Positions 1-8,320 of a DNA stretch of 64,000 bases are shown one piece after another. The position numbers were made by a program, and so were the translations under genes. Source of the stretch: Paenalcaligenes hominis (lineage in GTDB: Bacteria > Pseudomonadota > Gammaproteobacteria > Burkholderiales > Burkholderiaceae_B); the NCBI RefSeq assembly GCF_011927625.1, contig NZ_JAATIZ010000002.1, forward strand, positions 591,842 through 655,841, given 5' to 3'. The notes under the pieces are model-generated. The model worked only from the letters and a program-made list of their open reading frames with translations, made no database searches and was not told the origin of the DNA. Position 1 is the first letter of the stretch; every line of letters begins with the position of its first letter.

Positions 1-789
1 TACTACCATGTCATCACTAATCGTTAATTTCACACGCATAGTGATTTCTTTTTCGTAACCGTCTACCCGCATTTCATTACTGAAGCTGCCTTTAGGCAAA
101 GCTGCTATTTTCGCCAAAGTTGCTATGCGGCTGTTTTCTAAAATGTACTCACCTAAAGAGTTCAAGTTATCCAAATGAAATTCATTCATCATCTCTTGAA
201 GACGGCGATCACCAATCTCGTTACATGCAGCTAACGCATAAATATCGCCTACAACCTGATCCGCTTCACGCACGTTATTGCGCACGATATTTACTAAGTC
301 GCGATTAACCTCTCCGCGTGTAGCAAAGCGCATGATAGGTATAAACAACCCCTCTTCATACACCTCGCGGCCATCAGGGCCAAAACCACGACCGCCAATG
401 TCTACAACGTGTGCCGTGCAAGCAAAAAAGCCGATTAAGGTTTTGTTGCGAAAAACGGGCGAAACTACGGTGATATCGTGTAAATGCCCCGTGCCTTTCC
501 ACGGGTCATTGGTGATATACACGTCTCCTTCAGCCATCGTGTCCACACCTAAAGCACGCATAAAATGCCCTACCGCTTCAGACATAGCGTTTACATGCCC
601 AGGTGTACCCGTTACGGCTTGAGCAAGCATACGCCCCTGCTCATCAAACACACCAGCTGATAAGTCGCCTGCTTCACGCACACTTGTACTAAAAGCAGTA
701 CGGATTAAAGTGAGAGCCTGCTCTTCAACCACCGAAATAAGGCGGTTCCACATAACTTGACTATGGATATGATTCATATTGACTGACAT
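1..789 (-). CDS. hyuB: Hydantoinase/oxoprolinase subunit B, partial (N-terminal 263 residues)
   Basis: The minus frame is open from an ATG at 789 to the left edge without a stop, so the C-terminal part lies outside the window. The start reads MSVNMNHIHSQVMWNRLISVV, followed by the HyuB-type stretches TAFSTSVREAGDLSAGVFD, TPGHVNAMSEAV, ITNDPWKGTGHLHD and a HVVDIGGRGFGPDGREVYEEG segment. HyuB pairs with HyuA in ATP-dependent hydrolysis of cyclic amides (hydantoins, 5-oxoproline) and, in related members, carboxylation. It starts 9 bases after the hyuA stop, so the two are co-transcribed and probably form a complex. The substrate cannot be told from the sequence; the sugar-acid neighbours make a classical hydantoinase role uncertain. 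Confidence 0.85.
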   Translation of the reverse strand, partial: MSVNMNHIHSQVMWNRLISVVEEQALTLIRTAFSTSVREAGDLSAGVFDEQGRMLAQAVTGTPGHVNAMSEAVGHFMRALGVDTMAEGDVYITNDPWKGTGHLHDITVVSPVFRNKTLIGFFACTAHVVDIGGRGFGPDGREVYEEGLFIPIMRFATRGEVNRDLVNIVRNNVREADQVVGDIYALAACNEIGDRRLQEMMNEFHLDNLNSLGEYILENSRIATLAKIAALPKGSFSNEMRVDGYEKEITMRVKLTISDDMVV

Positions 790-798
790 GGGCAACAC

Positions 799-2892
799 CT
801 ATTTTGCTTGCTTATCGATTTCTACGAACAAGCACAAATCGGCTTGTACCGTGGCCACAAATTGAGATGGCACAATAGTTGCCGTCTCACGCTCTACAAT
901 GACTGCAGGCCCTATTACCTGATCCCCAACATTAAGCAGGTCACGGTTATAAATGCCTGACTCAACGAACTTCTCTAGTTTGGATTCAAAAACCAACCGT
1001 TGACTTTGTGGTTTCGCGACTTGGGTTTTCTTTACTTTATCGAGGCGCTCTACTACTGCAGGTGAGCTTGAAGCCCGTACAGACCAACTAACAATTTCGA
1101 CATCCAACCCATCAATCGCTCGTCCGAAAAAGCGGATATACACTTTTTCAAACTCGTCTTTTAGGTACTGTTGATCGGCAGGCGTAAAATCACGCACTGG
1201 CACTGTTACAGGGATCTCCCAACCCTGACCGGCATAACGCATATATGCCACACGCTCTAAAACCGGGTCCACATCCTTTAAACCTTGGCGAGCAAAAGTG
1301 GTGGCCTCCTCTTCCATTGAAACCAACAACTGATTCACACGTTCGGCGTCAAAGACATTAAGTTTCATAAAACCACTACGGGCAGACTCAAAACCAAAGG
1401 GAGCCCGTAAGAAACCCAAAGCAGAGCCCACCCCCGCACCATACGGTACCAGAAAGCCATCAATTGCCATTTTTTCGCATAAACGCGCAGCATGTACAGG
1501 GCCTGCTCCACCAAAAGTAATCATGGTGAAGCCCGCTAGGTCATAACCGCTTTCAACTGCATGGACACGGCCCGCGTTCGCCATGTTTTCGTCAACGACT
1601 TCCAAAATGCCATAGGCAGCATTCTCTGTCGTTAAATTAAGGGGTGTTGCGATATCGTTATGAATGGCAGCCTTGGCTAAGTCCATGCTGAGTTGCATGG
1701 CACCGCCCGCAAAATAATCAGGGTCAAGTTTGCCTAGCACTAGATTTGCGTCTGTTACTGTCGGGCTTTCACCGCCTCTTTGGTAACACGCTGGCCCCGG
1801 CTCTGAGCCTGCGCTCCGAGGGCCGACTCGAATTTGGTTCATGCCATCTACAGAAGCAATGGAACCACCACCCGCTCCGATTTCAACCATTTCAACCACA
1901 GGAATGGAAATAGGCATCCCACTCCCTTTTTTGAAACGATACGTGCGAGCTACTTCAAAAGTTTTTGCTGTTTTTGGTGTGTAGTTCTCAATCAGACATA
2001 CTTTAGCTGTAGTACCGCCCATATCAAAAGATAGAACAGAGTCTAGACCAAAGCGCTCGGCGATATGCGCAGCGAAAATGGCGCCACCAGCTGGGCCAGA
2101 CTCTACTAAACGCACCGGAAACTCAGCGGCTGTTTGCACTGAAATAATGCCGCCACCTGAGTGCATCATAAAAACATCACACACCGCCCCTTGATTTTTT
2201 AACTCATCCACTAAACGTGCTAAATAGGACTTGATAAGTGGTTTAACATAAGCGTTGGCACATACGGTATTAAAACGCTCGTATTCTCGAATTTGTGGTG
2301 AAACTTCAGAAGATATAGACACACTTAGCGTAGGCAAACGTTTTAATAGCGCGTCGCGTACTTGTTTTTCATGTTTGCCATTGGCGTAACTATGTAAGAA
2401 CCCAATTGCTACGCTCTCGTATCCTTTGGCTTCAATCTCATCAATTAAGGCCTCAACTTGGCTCATATCAGGCTCAACTAAAGTTCGGCCTTGAGCATCC
2501 ATACGCTCAGAAATCACATAGCGGTGCTCCCGCTCTATTAAAGCAGGGGGCAAAACAATATTTAAATCGTACTGCTCAAAGCGGTTCTCGGTACGCATTT
2601 CAATTACATCTCTAAAACCCTCAGTTGTAATTAAAGCGGTGCTTACCCCACGACGCTCAATCAGTGCATTAGTTGCTAACGTTGTGCCATGAATAATGAC
2701 ATCAATATCAGAAAAATCACATTTTGCCTGATCTAAAATCTGCCCTAAGCCTTTCAATATAGCGCGCTCTGGGGCGGTGTAGTCAGTTAAGACTTTGGTA
2801 GTAAATAACTCTTTACCTACTTCTAGTGCTACATCAGTAAACGTGCCACCAATATCTACACCCACACGTACCGACTGTTTGTTTAAACTCAT
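799..2892 (-). CDS. hyuA: Hydantoinase/oxoprolinase subunit A
   Basis: A 697-residue protein of normal family length. The N-terminus carries the ASKHA-type phosphate loop (VGVDIGGTFTDVALE, about residues 10-25). A second nucleotide-binding segment, LSFDMGGTTAKVCLI, lies near residue 290, followed by VEIGAGGGSIASVD and the GPRSAGSEPGPACY motif of HyuA. The family couples ATP hydrolysis to opening of cyclic amides or to related carboxylations, together with HyuB just downstream. It is in the same minus-strand operon as the SDR gene, 34 bases before it, and the TRAP transporter. The fold is clear, the substrate is not: its place among uronate genes suggests a sugar-acid-derived lactam or an unrelated side pathway. 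Confidence 0.88.
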   Translation of the reverse strand: MSLNKQSVRVGVDIGGTFTDVALEVGKELFTTKVLTDYTAPERAILKGLGQILDQAKCDFSDIDVIIHGTTLATNALIERRGVSTALITTEGFRDVIEMRTENRFEQYDLNIVLPPALIEREHRYVISERMDAQGRTLVEPDMSQVEALIDEIEAKGYESVAIGFLHSYANGKHEKQVRDALLKRLPTLSVSISSEVSPQIREYERFNTVCANAYVKPLIKSYLARLVDELKNQGAVCDVFMMHSGGGIISVQTAAEFPVRLVESGPAGGAIFAAHIAERFGLDSVLSFDMGGTTAKVCLIENYTPKTAKTFEVARTYRFKKGSGMPISIPVVEMVEIGAGGGSIASVDGMNQIRVGPRSAGSEPGPACYQRGGESPTVTDANLVLGKLDPDYFAGGAMQLSMDLAKAAIHNDIATPLNLTTENAAYGILEVVDENMANAGRVHAVESGYDLAGFTMITFGGAGPVHAARLCEKMAIDGFLVPYGAGVGSALGFLRAPFGFESARSGFMKLNVFDAERVNQLLVSMEEEATTFARQGLKDVDPVLERVAYMRYAGQGWEIPVTVPVRDFTPADQQYLKDEFEKVYIRFFGRAIDGLDVEIVSWSVRASSSPAVVERLDKVKKTQVAKPQSQRLVFESKLEKFVESGIYNRDLLNVGDQVIGPAVIVERETATIVPSQFVATVQADLCLFVEIDKQAK

Positions 2893-2926
2893 CTACGATC
2901 TCCACCATGTCAAAAAATAGCATTTT

Positions 2927-3739
2927 TTATAAGCTTGGTATGGTCAGACCCCCATCGGCCTGAATCACTGTCCCTGTTGCAAAAGCAAAGTTTCCACTGG
3001 CCAAAGACAAAGCAATATTTGCCATATCTTCACCTTCCCCCCATCGCCCGATAGGCACTAGTCCTTCTGCTATTAACTTGTCATAGCGAGACTCTACTGG
3101 TTTCGTCATGCCACTATGAGTAATGCCTGGACGCAAATCAAACACTGGAATATTCGCTGCAGCTAAGCGTAGCGCTACTAATTTAGTCATCATGCCTAAA
3201 GCTGACTTAGACATGCAGTACTCCACTCGTTCTATTGAAGCGACATCTACACTTATCGATGACACAGTAATAATGGCTCTTGGGTGAATCACCTCTTTCT
3301 GCTCTAACATATGAGCCATTACTTTTTGAGTTAAGAAAAAAGTTCCCTTTAAGTTCACATTCATTACGATATCGAATGCGTCTGGACTTAACTCAAGCAT
3401 GTCAGCCCGACGTAACGCTCCCATGCCTGCGTTATTTATCAAGCAGTGAATTGGGCCTAATGCCTGTACGATTTTTTGTACCCATTCTTGGTGACGCTCT
3501 GTGTCAGATAAGTCGCCCTGAATACTTATTACTTGGGGAGCCCCTTCTGCGATAAGCTCAGCCTCTAATAGTGCTAACTGACTAGTATCAGCCTTGTCCA
3601 TCAATGCAATTTTTGCTCCTTGTCGCGCAAATCGACGAGCAATCGCACTCCCTATCGTCCCAGCTGCACCGGTTATAAATACAGTTTGACCTGAGTGTGG
3701 ATTAATATTTTGGGAGATTTCTGTGTTTATATTGTTCAT
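2927..3739 (-). CDS. Short-chain dehydrogenase/reductase (SDR)
   Basis: A 270-residue classical SDR. It shows the NAD(P) loop TGAAGTIG (residues 23-30), the NNAG motif near 102-105, and the catalytic Ser161, Tyr174 and Lys178 in VSSISV and YCMSK. The C-terminal RPGITHSGMTKPV and GTVIQADGGLTIP segments are typical. Asp48 after the second strand (LMDKAD) favours NAD over NADP. The gene lies between dctM and hyuA in the operon, so it probably oxidises or reduces a hydroxy or keto group of the imported acid. The 3-oxoacyl-ACP reductase label that automatic annotation often gives would be uninformative here; the exact substrate is unknown. Confidence 0.8.
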   Translation of the reverse strand: MNNINTEISQNINPHSGQTVFITGAAGTIGSAIARRFARQGAKIALMDKADTSQLALLEAELIAEGAPQVISIQGDLSDTERHQEWVQKIVQALGPIHCLINNAGMGALRRADMLELSPDAFDIVMNVNLKGTFFLTQKVMAHMLEQKEVIHPRAIITVSSISVDVASIERVEYCMSKSALGMMTKLVALRLAAANIPVFDLRPGITHSGMTKPVESRYDKLIAEGLVPIGRWGEGEDMANIALSLASGNFAFATGTVIQADGGLTIPSL

Positions 3740-3753
3740 AAATCATCCAGTTA

Positions 3754-5034
3754 CTAACGAAATAAAGCTGGCAGCCACAGAGAGAACCACGGCACATAAG
3801 CCACTATTAATAAAACTACTGTGCTAGTTAGGTAATATGGCCAAATGGTTTTGAGGACTTCTCCTACTCCAATTTTCCCAATAGCGCACCCCACGAATAG
3901 TAAAGTCCCCACCGGAGGTGTATATAACCCAATGCCAGCGGCTAAAATCATAACGATCCCAAAATGCACAGGGTCAATACCAAAATTAATAGCTACTGGT
4001 AAAAAAATGGGAGTACAAATAATCACCATTGGTGAGAGGTCCATGAAGGTGCCCAGCAGCAGTAAAGTAATCAAGATCAGGGCCATAACAACAATTGGGC
4101 TCTCTGAAATAGCACTCATGGCATTAATAACTGAGGTAGGTACTTGCAAAAATGCCATGAACCAACCAAATGCAGCAGCCGATGCAATAATAAATAACAC
4201 CATTGCTGTAGTTCGACTTGCAGCACTTACAGCTTCCATCAAAATGCGGAAAGAAGACCCTCTATATGTCAGTAACATCACTAGAAATACATAAATTACT
4301 GCTATACATGAGCTTTCTGTTGGCGTGAAAATGCCGAAGCGAACTCCACCAAAAATTACTACTATTAAAATAATGGCAGGAATAGCAGCAATTAAGGTTT
4401 TTAAGATCATGTAATACCCAGCAAATCGTTCTGCTGGATAACCTTTTCTAACTGCCTGAATATACGCAGTTATTAACAAGGCAAATGCCAGTAATAATCC
4501 TGGAAAAATACCAGCAGTAAATAAGTCTGCAATTGATATCCCACCCCCTCCAGCAATGGCATACAGAATTAAGTTTGGGGACGGTGGAATCATCAATGCG
4601 ATGACGGCACTACTAATTGTGACGTTTACTGAATAACTGCGTGCGTACCCGCGTTGCACCATTTGTGGGATCATAATTCCGCCAATCGCTGACGCATCAG
4701 CAATAGGGGAACCGGAAATGCCGCTTAAAAACACTGAGGACATAATGTTGACTTGGCCCAGCCCCCCGCGTAAGTGGCCTACCAAACTACCTGCAAAATT
4801 AATCATGCGGTCAGCCACACCACCTCGCATCATTAATTCACCAGCAAAGATAAAAAGAGGAATGGCAATCATGGCGAAAGACCCGACCCCCTCGCTCATT
4901 TGCTGAAATACAATTAAAGGGGGTACTCCCATATACAACGCTGTGCTTAAAGCAGAAATAGCTAAAGAAAATGCTACCGGTACACCAATGGCCATTAATA
5001 TAAGGAAGACACCAAATAAAACTATTTGCTCCAT
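3754..5034 (-). CDS. dctM: TRAP transporter large permease, DctM type
   Basis: A very hydrophobic 426-residue protein with about a dozen membrane segments, the usual size for the DctM subunit that forms the Na+-coupled translocation channel of TRAP transporters. It has the family segments IPLFIFAGELMMRGG, SAISGSPIADASAIGGIMIPQM (read as GISGSPIADAS), and GLYTPPVGTLLFVG near the C-terminus. The reading frame overlaps the end of dctQ by 13 bases, the usual translational coupling of these two subunits. Together with DctQ and the DctP-like binding protein upstream it should import a small organic acid; the neighbouring uronate-oxidation genes suggest a hexuronate or aldarate. Confidence 0.93.
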   Translation of the reverse strand: MEQIVLFGVFLILMAIGVPVAFSLAISALSTALYMGVPPLIVFQQMSEGVGSFAMIAIPLFIFAGELMMRGGVADRMINFAGSLVGHLRGGLGQVNIMSSVFLSGISGSPIADASAIGGIMIPQMVQRGYARSYSVNVTISSAVIALMIPPSPNLILYAIAGGGGISIADLFTAGIFPGLLLAFALLITAYIQAVRKGYPAERFAGYYMILKTLIAAIPAIILIVVIFGGVRFGIFTPTESSCIAVIYVFLVMLLTYRGSSFRILMEAVSAASRTTAMVLFIIASAAAFGWFMAFLQVPTSVINAMSAISESPIVVMALILITLLLLGTFMDLSPMVIICTPIFLPVAINFGIDPVHFGIVMILAAGIGLYTPPVGTLLFVGCAIGKIGVGEVLKTIWPYYLTSTVVLLIVAYVPWFSLWLPALFR

Positions 5035-5561
5035 GTCGTCTCCCCAGCTTTGGCCTGCAAGCCTTCTACTACGTTTTCTAAACTAAAAAGAAAAATTAGC
5101 ACCCCACTTACTGACAACGGTACATAATGCGCCCCCTGAGGCAAAAAGCTACCCGGCATAAGAACATTCCACGTACCGCGAATTAAATCGAGGCCAAAAA
5201 CAAACATACCTATGCCAAACAACGCGACTAATAGATCCCCGCATAACACCACCCAACGCCTAACTGAAGCTGGCATCAGTAGTAATCCAACGGTAAAACC
5301 TAAGTGATCTCGATATCGAACTGCAGCTCCTGCCCCAACTAAAACAAACCAACCCATTAAAGATATGGAGGTGGTCTCACTCCAACTTGGTGACGCGTTT
5401 AATACATATCGAGCAAAAACCTGCCAGCCAATAATAATAGTCATCATTAATAAGCATAAGCGTGAGACCCATTGGGCTGTGTCACACAACAGCTGCAAAA
5501 CCAAGCGAAATCCAGAGGACTTTGCTTCTTCTCTTACGTTTTGATTAATTAACGTATCCAT
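5022..5561 (-). CDS. dctQ: TRAP transporter small permease, DctQ type
   Basis: A 179-residue protein with four predicted membrane helices (around residues 37-55, 68-90, 107-128 and 147-165), matching the DctQ small subunit. Its segment RYVLNASPSWSETTSISLMGWFVLVGAGAAVRYRDHLGF is typical of the family (R-Y-x-F/L-N-x-S-x-x-W-x-E-E/T). It lies between the binding-protein gene and dctM. The Shine-Dalgarno AAGGGG, 8 bases before the ATG, is inside a perfect 12-base palindrome, which may limit its translation relative to the binding protein. Confidence 0.9.
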   Translation of the reverse strand: MDTLINQNVREEAKSSGFRLVLQLLCDTAQWVSRLCLLMMTIIIGWQVFARYVLNASPSWSETTSISLMGWFVLVGAGAAVRYRDHLGFTVGLLLMPASVRRWVVLCGDLLVALFGIGMFVFGLDLIRGTWNVLMPGSFLPQGAHYVPLSVSGVLIFLFSLENVVEGLQAKAGETTWSK

Positions 5562-5565
5562 ACTT

Positions 5566-5608
5566 AAAACCCCTTAAGGGGCACTTATGCCTACTAAGAC
5601 ATAAGTGC
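5566..5608 (-). promoter_or_regulatory. Intercistronic double hairpin between dctP and dctQ, hiding the dctQ ribosome site
   Basis: In the minus-strand transcript a hairpin with arms GCACTTATG and CATAAGTGC (5600-5608 and 5581-5589) is followed directly by the perfect palindrome CCCCTTAAGGGG (5570-5581) and then TTTT. The second element contains the likely dctQ Shine-Dalgarno. Inference: partial termination or mRNA stabilisation that keeps the binding protein in excess over the permeases. Confidence 0.6.
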
Positions 5609-5621
5609 ATCGAACGTGTTA

Positions 5622-6638
5622 TTACTCGACGGCTTGAATACGATCAAAAAGTGTTTTTAACCGTTCATTTTTTAAGTACTTTTCTTGCACCGGAGCTACT
5701 TTATCCATGAATAGTTGCTTATCAACCTCTGTAATAACGGCTCCCTTTTCCCGGACAATACGCTCTGACTCTTTTTCTCTGGCATCCCATAAGTCGCGCA
5801 TTTTGTACTTAGCATCTTGGGCTGCCAAATGGACTGCTTTTTTCTGCTCTTCTGTTAGTTTGTCATAAGTTATCTTAGACATGACTAAAGCCTCTGGCAG
5901 CATTAAATGCTCTGTCAGGGAGTAGTATTTGGCGACTTCAACGTGGTTGGTTGACTCGTAGGTAGGCCAACTTTGCTCGGTACCATCAATTACGCCTGTT
6001 TGTAACCCCGAATACATTTCGTTAAAGCCCATTGGAACTGCGTTGGCTCCTAGCGTGTTAATCATGTCGAGGAAAATATCCGATGGTTGCACTCGAATTT
6101 TCAACCCTGCTAAATCACTGGGGGTTTTAACTTCATGCTTACTGTTGTAAATATTGCGCGAGCCCGCATCGAAAAAGGCTAAACCAATTAATCCATGAGG
6201 CTCTAGCGATGCAAGCATTTCGGCACCAATTTCGCTATCTACCACTTTACGCATATGCTCTTTAGATCTGAAAACATACGGTAAAGACAATACAACCGTA
6301 TCCTCTACGAGATTATTAATTTCTCCTAAAGTAATACGATTCATATCGAGTACACCAAAACGCGTTTGCTCTAGGGTGGCTTTTTCATTCCCTAACTGCC
6401 CAGAGCCAAAGACTTTAATATCTAGATCCCCGTTAGTCATTTCTTTAAGTCTTTCGCTCATGTAATTGACTGATTCAACTGTGGGGTAATTATTTGGGTG
6501 CACATCGGCAGAACGTAAGGTTTTTGCATTTACGGCTCCTTGAGTTACCGCTAAACCCGCTGCTACCACTAAAGCGCTACATAACTGCCGCACGCCTGAA
6601 TAACCGCTTAACCCTTTGCTACGCTTTTTTAATTCCAT
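5622..6638 (-). CDS. dctP: TRAP transporter substrate-binding protein, DctP family
   Basis: A 338-residue periplasmic protein with a basic N-terminus and a hydrophobic signal segment ending near VNA (about residues 20-39). The mature part has the DctP architecture: HPNNYPTVESVNYMSERLKEMTNGDLDIKVFGSGQLGNEKATLEQTRFGVLDM, then GLKIRVQPS with the conserved Arg that usually binds the ligand carboxylate, and AVPMGFNEMYSGLQTGVIDGTEQS. It captures an organic acid for the DctQM permease. It is the second gene of the operon, behind the aldehyde dehydrogenase. From the divergent uronate dehydrogenase I infer a hexuronate or related sugar acid as ligand; this is not proven by the sequence. Confidence 0.92.
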   Translation of the reverse strand: MELKKRSKGLSGYSGVRQLCSALVVAAGLAVTQGAVNAKTLRSADVHPNNYPTVESVNYMSERLKEMTNGDLDIKVFGSGQLGNEKATLEQTRFGVLDMNRITLGEINNLVEDTVVLSLPYVFRSKEHMRKVVDSEIGAEMLASLEPHGLIGLAFFDAGSRNIYNSKHEVKTPSDLAGLKIRVQPSDIFLDMINTLGANAVPMGFNEMYSGLQTGVIDGTEQSWPTYESTNHVEVAKYYSLTEHLMLPEALVMSKITYDKLTEEQKKAVHLAAQDAKYKMRDLWDAREKESERIVREKGAVITEVDKQLFMDKVAPVQEKYLKNERLKTLFDRIQAVE

Positions 6639-6691
6639 TTTTGTCTCCTAGGTTTGCATTTGCTTTTATAGTTACTACGTCGTACTAATTT

Positions 6692-8122
6692 TTATGCAAC
6701 ATATACTGTTTTTACAGAGGTATAGAACTCTTTTGCATAATTTGCCTGCTCACGAGGCCCATACGAGGAGGCTTTTCTACCCCCAAAAGGCACGTGATAA
6801 TCCACACCTGCAGTAGGCAAATTAACCATAACCATCCCTACTTGAGCGTGTTGTTTAAAATGCTGGGCATACTTTAAAGACTGCGTGGCTATACCTGCCG
6901 CGAGACCAAATTCTGTGGCATTAGCCATAGCTAATGCTTCGTCATAGTCTTTGACTCTTAACAGACTTGCCATTGGGCCAAATATTTCTTCGGTACACAC
7001 GCGCATATCGGGCTTACATTCAACGAATAAACCTGGCTTTTGGTAAAACCCCTTTTTTGCTAACTCTAAGCGCTGCCCACCATAAAGGTGTGCTCCTTCT
7101 TTCACTCCGATTTCAGCGTACTTCAAATTATTTTCTAATTGCTGAGCTGAAACTACAGGACCTATTTGGGTATTTGAATCTAATGCATCTCCTACCCGTA
7201 AAGAAAGTAATTTTTCTAATAATTTTTCTTTAAATGAGTCGTAAATTTTATCCGTTACAATTAAACGACTTGATGCTGTACAACGCTGACCAGTAGAAAA
7301 GTAAGCACTTTGCAAACTCAATTCTACGGCCTGATCTAAGTCAGCATCATCCAAAATCACTTGTGGGTTCTTGCCCCCCATTTCTAACTGTACTTTAGCT
7401 TGACGTTGTATGCATCGTTCAGCAATTGAGCGCCCTACCGTTACAGAACCCGTGAAACTGATCGCATCAACCTCTGGGGAATCTACAATACAGTTACCCA
7501 CATTACGACCTGAGCCCATCACTAAATTAAAGACACCTGCAGGTAAACCTGCTCGTGAGATAATTTCTGTAAGTACCCAGGCACAACCAGGAGTTAAATC
7601 TGCTGGCTTAAAAACTACGCAATTACCATATGCCAATGCTGGTGCTATCTTCCAGGCTGGTATTGCGATAGGGAAGTTCCAAGGCGTAATTAATCCAACC
7701 ACACCAACTGCTTCGCGAACGACCTCAACTTGTACACCTGAACGTACTGAGGGCAATGTTGTGCCGCTTAAACGCAAACACTCTCCCGCAAAATATTTAA
7801 AAATATTACCTGCTCTTGTTACCTCACCAATAGCCTCGGCTAAAACCTTACCTTCCTCACGAGCCAAAAGCTCACCTATTTCTTTATTGCGCTGCAAAAT
7901 CTCAGATCCAATTTTGTCTAATGCGTCAGCACGCGCTTGGATGGAGGCAAAGGTCCATTGTTTGAATGCAGATCGTGCGGCCTGAACTGCCTCGTTAACT
8001 TGAGAAATACTTGCTTGAGCGTATTCCCCAATCACATCATCCAAATCTGAGGGATTGTAATTTGCTTTATATTCAGTGCTTGCAACCCATTCGCCATTAA
8101 TAAAATTATCGAAGCGCGTCAT
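6692..8122 (-). CDS. NAD(P)-dependent aldehyde dehydrogenase, 2,5-dioxovalerate (2-oxoglutarate semialdehyde) type
   Basis: A 476-residue aldehyde dehydrogenase with catalytic Cys281 in TGQRCTASSR, general base Glu247 in QLEMGGKNPQ, and the Asn of TPWNFPIAIPAWK (Asn149). The C-terminal NLPTAGVDYHVPFGGRKASSYGPREQ is, from family knowledge, characteristic of 2-oxoglutarate semialdehyde dehydrogenases that finish the non-phosphorylative pentose and the oxidative uronate pathways. The context supports this: it is the first gene of the minus operon and is divergent from the uronate dehydrogenase-lactonase gene. Substrate assignment is inference; succinate-semialdehyde or vanillin dehydrogenase are less likely alternatives. 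Confidence 0.88.
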   Translation of the reverse strand: MTRFDNFINGEWVASTEYKANYNPSDLDDVIGEYAQASISQVNEAVQAARSAFKQWTFASIQARADALDKIGSEILQRNKEIGELLAREEGKVLAEAIGEVTRAGNIFKYFAGECLRLSGTTLPSVRSGVQVEVVREAVGVVGLITPWNFPIAIPAWKIAPALAYGNCVVFKPADLTPGCAWVLTEIISRAGLPAGVFNLVMGSGRNVGNCIVDSPEVDAISFTGSVTVGRSIAERCIQRQAKVQLEMGGKNPQVILDDADLDQAVELSLQSAYFSTGQRCTASSRLIVTDKIYDSFKEKLLEKLLSLRVGDALDSNTQIGPVVSAQQLENNLKYAEIGVKEGAHLYGGQRLELAKKGFYQKPGLFVECKPDMRVCTEEIFGPMASLLRVKDYDEALAMANATEFGLAAGIATQSLKYAQHFKQHAQVGMVMVNLPTAGVDYHVPFGGRKASSYGPREQANYAKEFYTSVKTVYVA

Positions 8123-8179
8123 TTTCGTCCTTTTTGATGTCTTGCCTTCAGCAAGGTAAAGCTTTTTTGCTAACCAACT

Positions 8180-8320
8180 TAAATGTCATCATACAACATA
8201 GAATTTTAAACGCACCTAGGGTAATCACTAAAAGAAGCCTATTATCAACAGTGTAAACTCAAATAATCCCGCTTTACTGGTTAAAGATGTTCTAAATAGG
8301 TATATGTCATATGATGACTA
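8180..8320. promoter_or_regulatory. Divergent promoter region with two related operator-like sites
   Basis: The 188-base gap between the aldehyde dehydrogenase and the fused uronate dehydrogenase contains TGTCATCATACAACA (about 8186-8200) and, across the start codon of the fusion gene, GTCAT-ATG-ATGAC (8306-8318). Both share GTCAT with a partial dyad. They are candidate sites for the GntR/FadR regulator encoded at 11021. The position is right for repressing both directions, but similarity between only two sites is weak evidence. Confidence 0.4.

Noticed and set aside
278..622. 114-codon plus-strand ORF near the left edge
   Set aside because: Antisense to hyuB, whose minus-frame translation matches its family throughout.
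3845..4294. 149-codon plus-strand ORF inside dctM
   Set aside because: Antisense to a membrane-protein gene; Thr/Ile/Lys-rich translation typical of reversed hydrophobic codons.
7410..7985. 191-codon plus-strand ORF inside the aldehyde dehydrogenase gene
   Set aside because: It lies wholly antisense to a conserved gene with intact motifs and its translation has no recognisable domain; a shadow frame.
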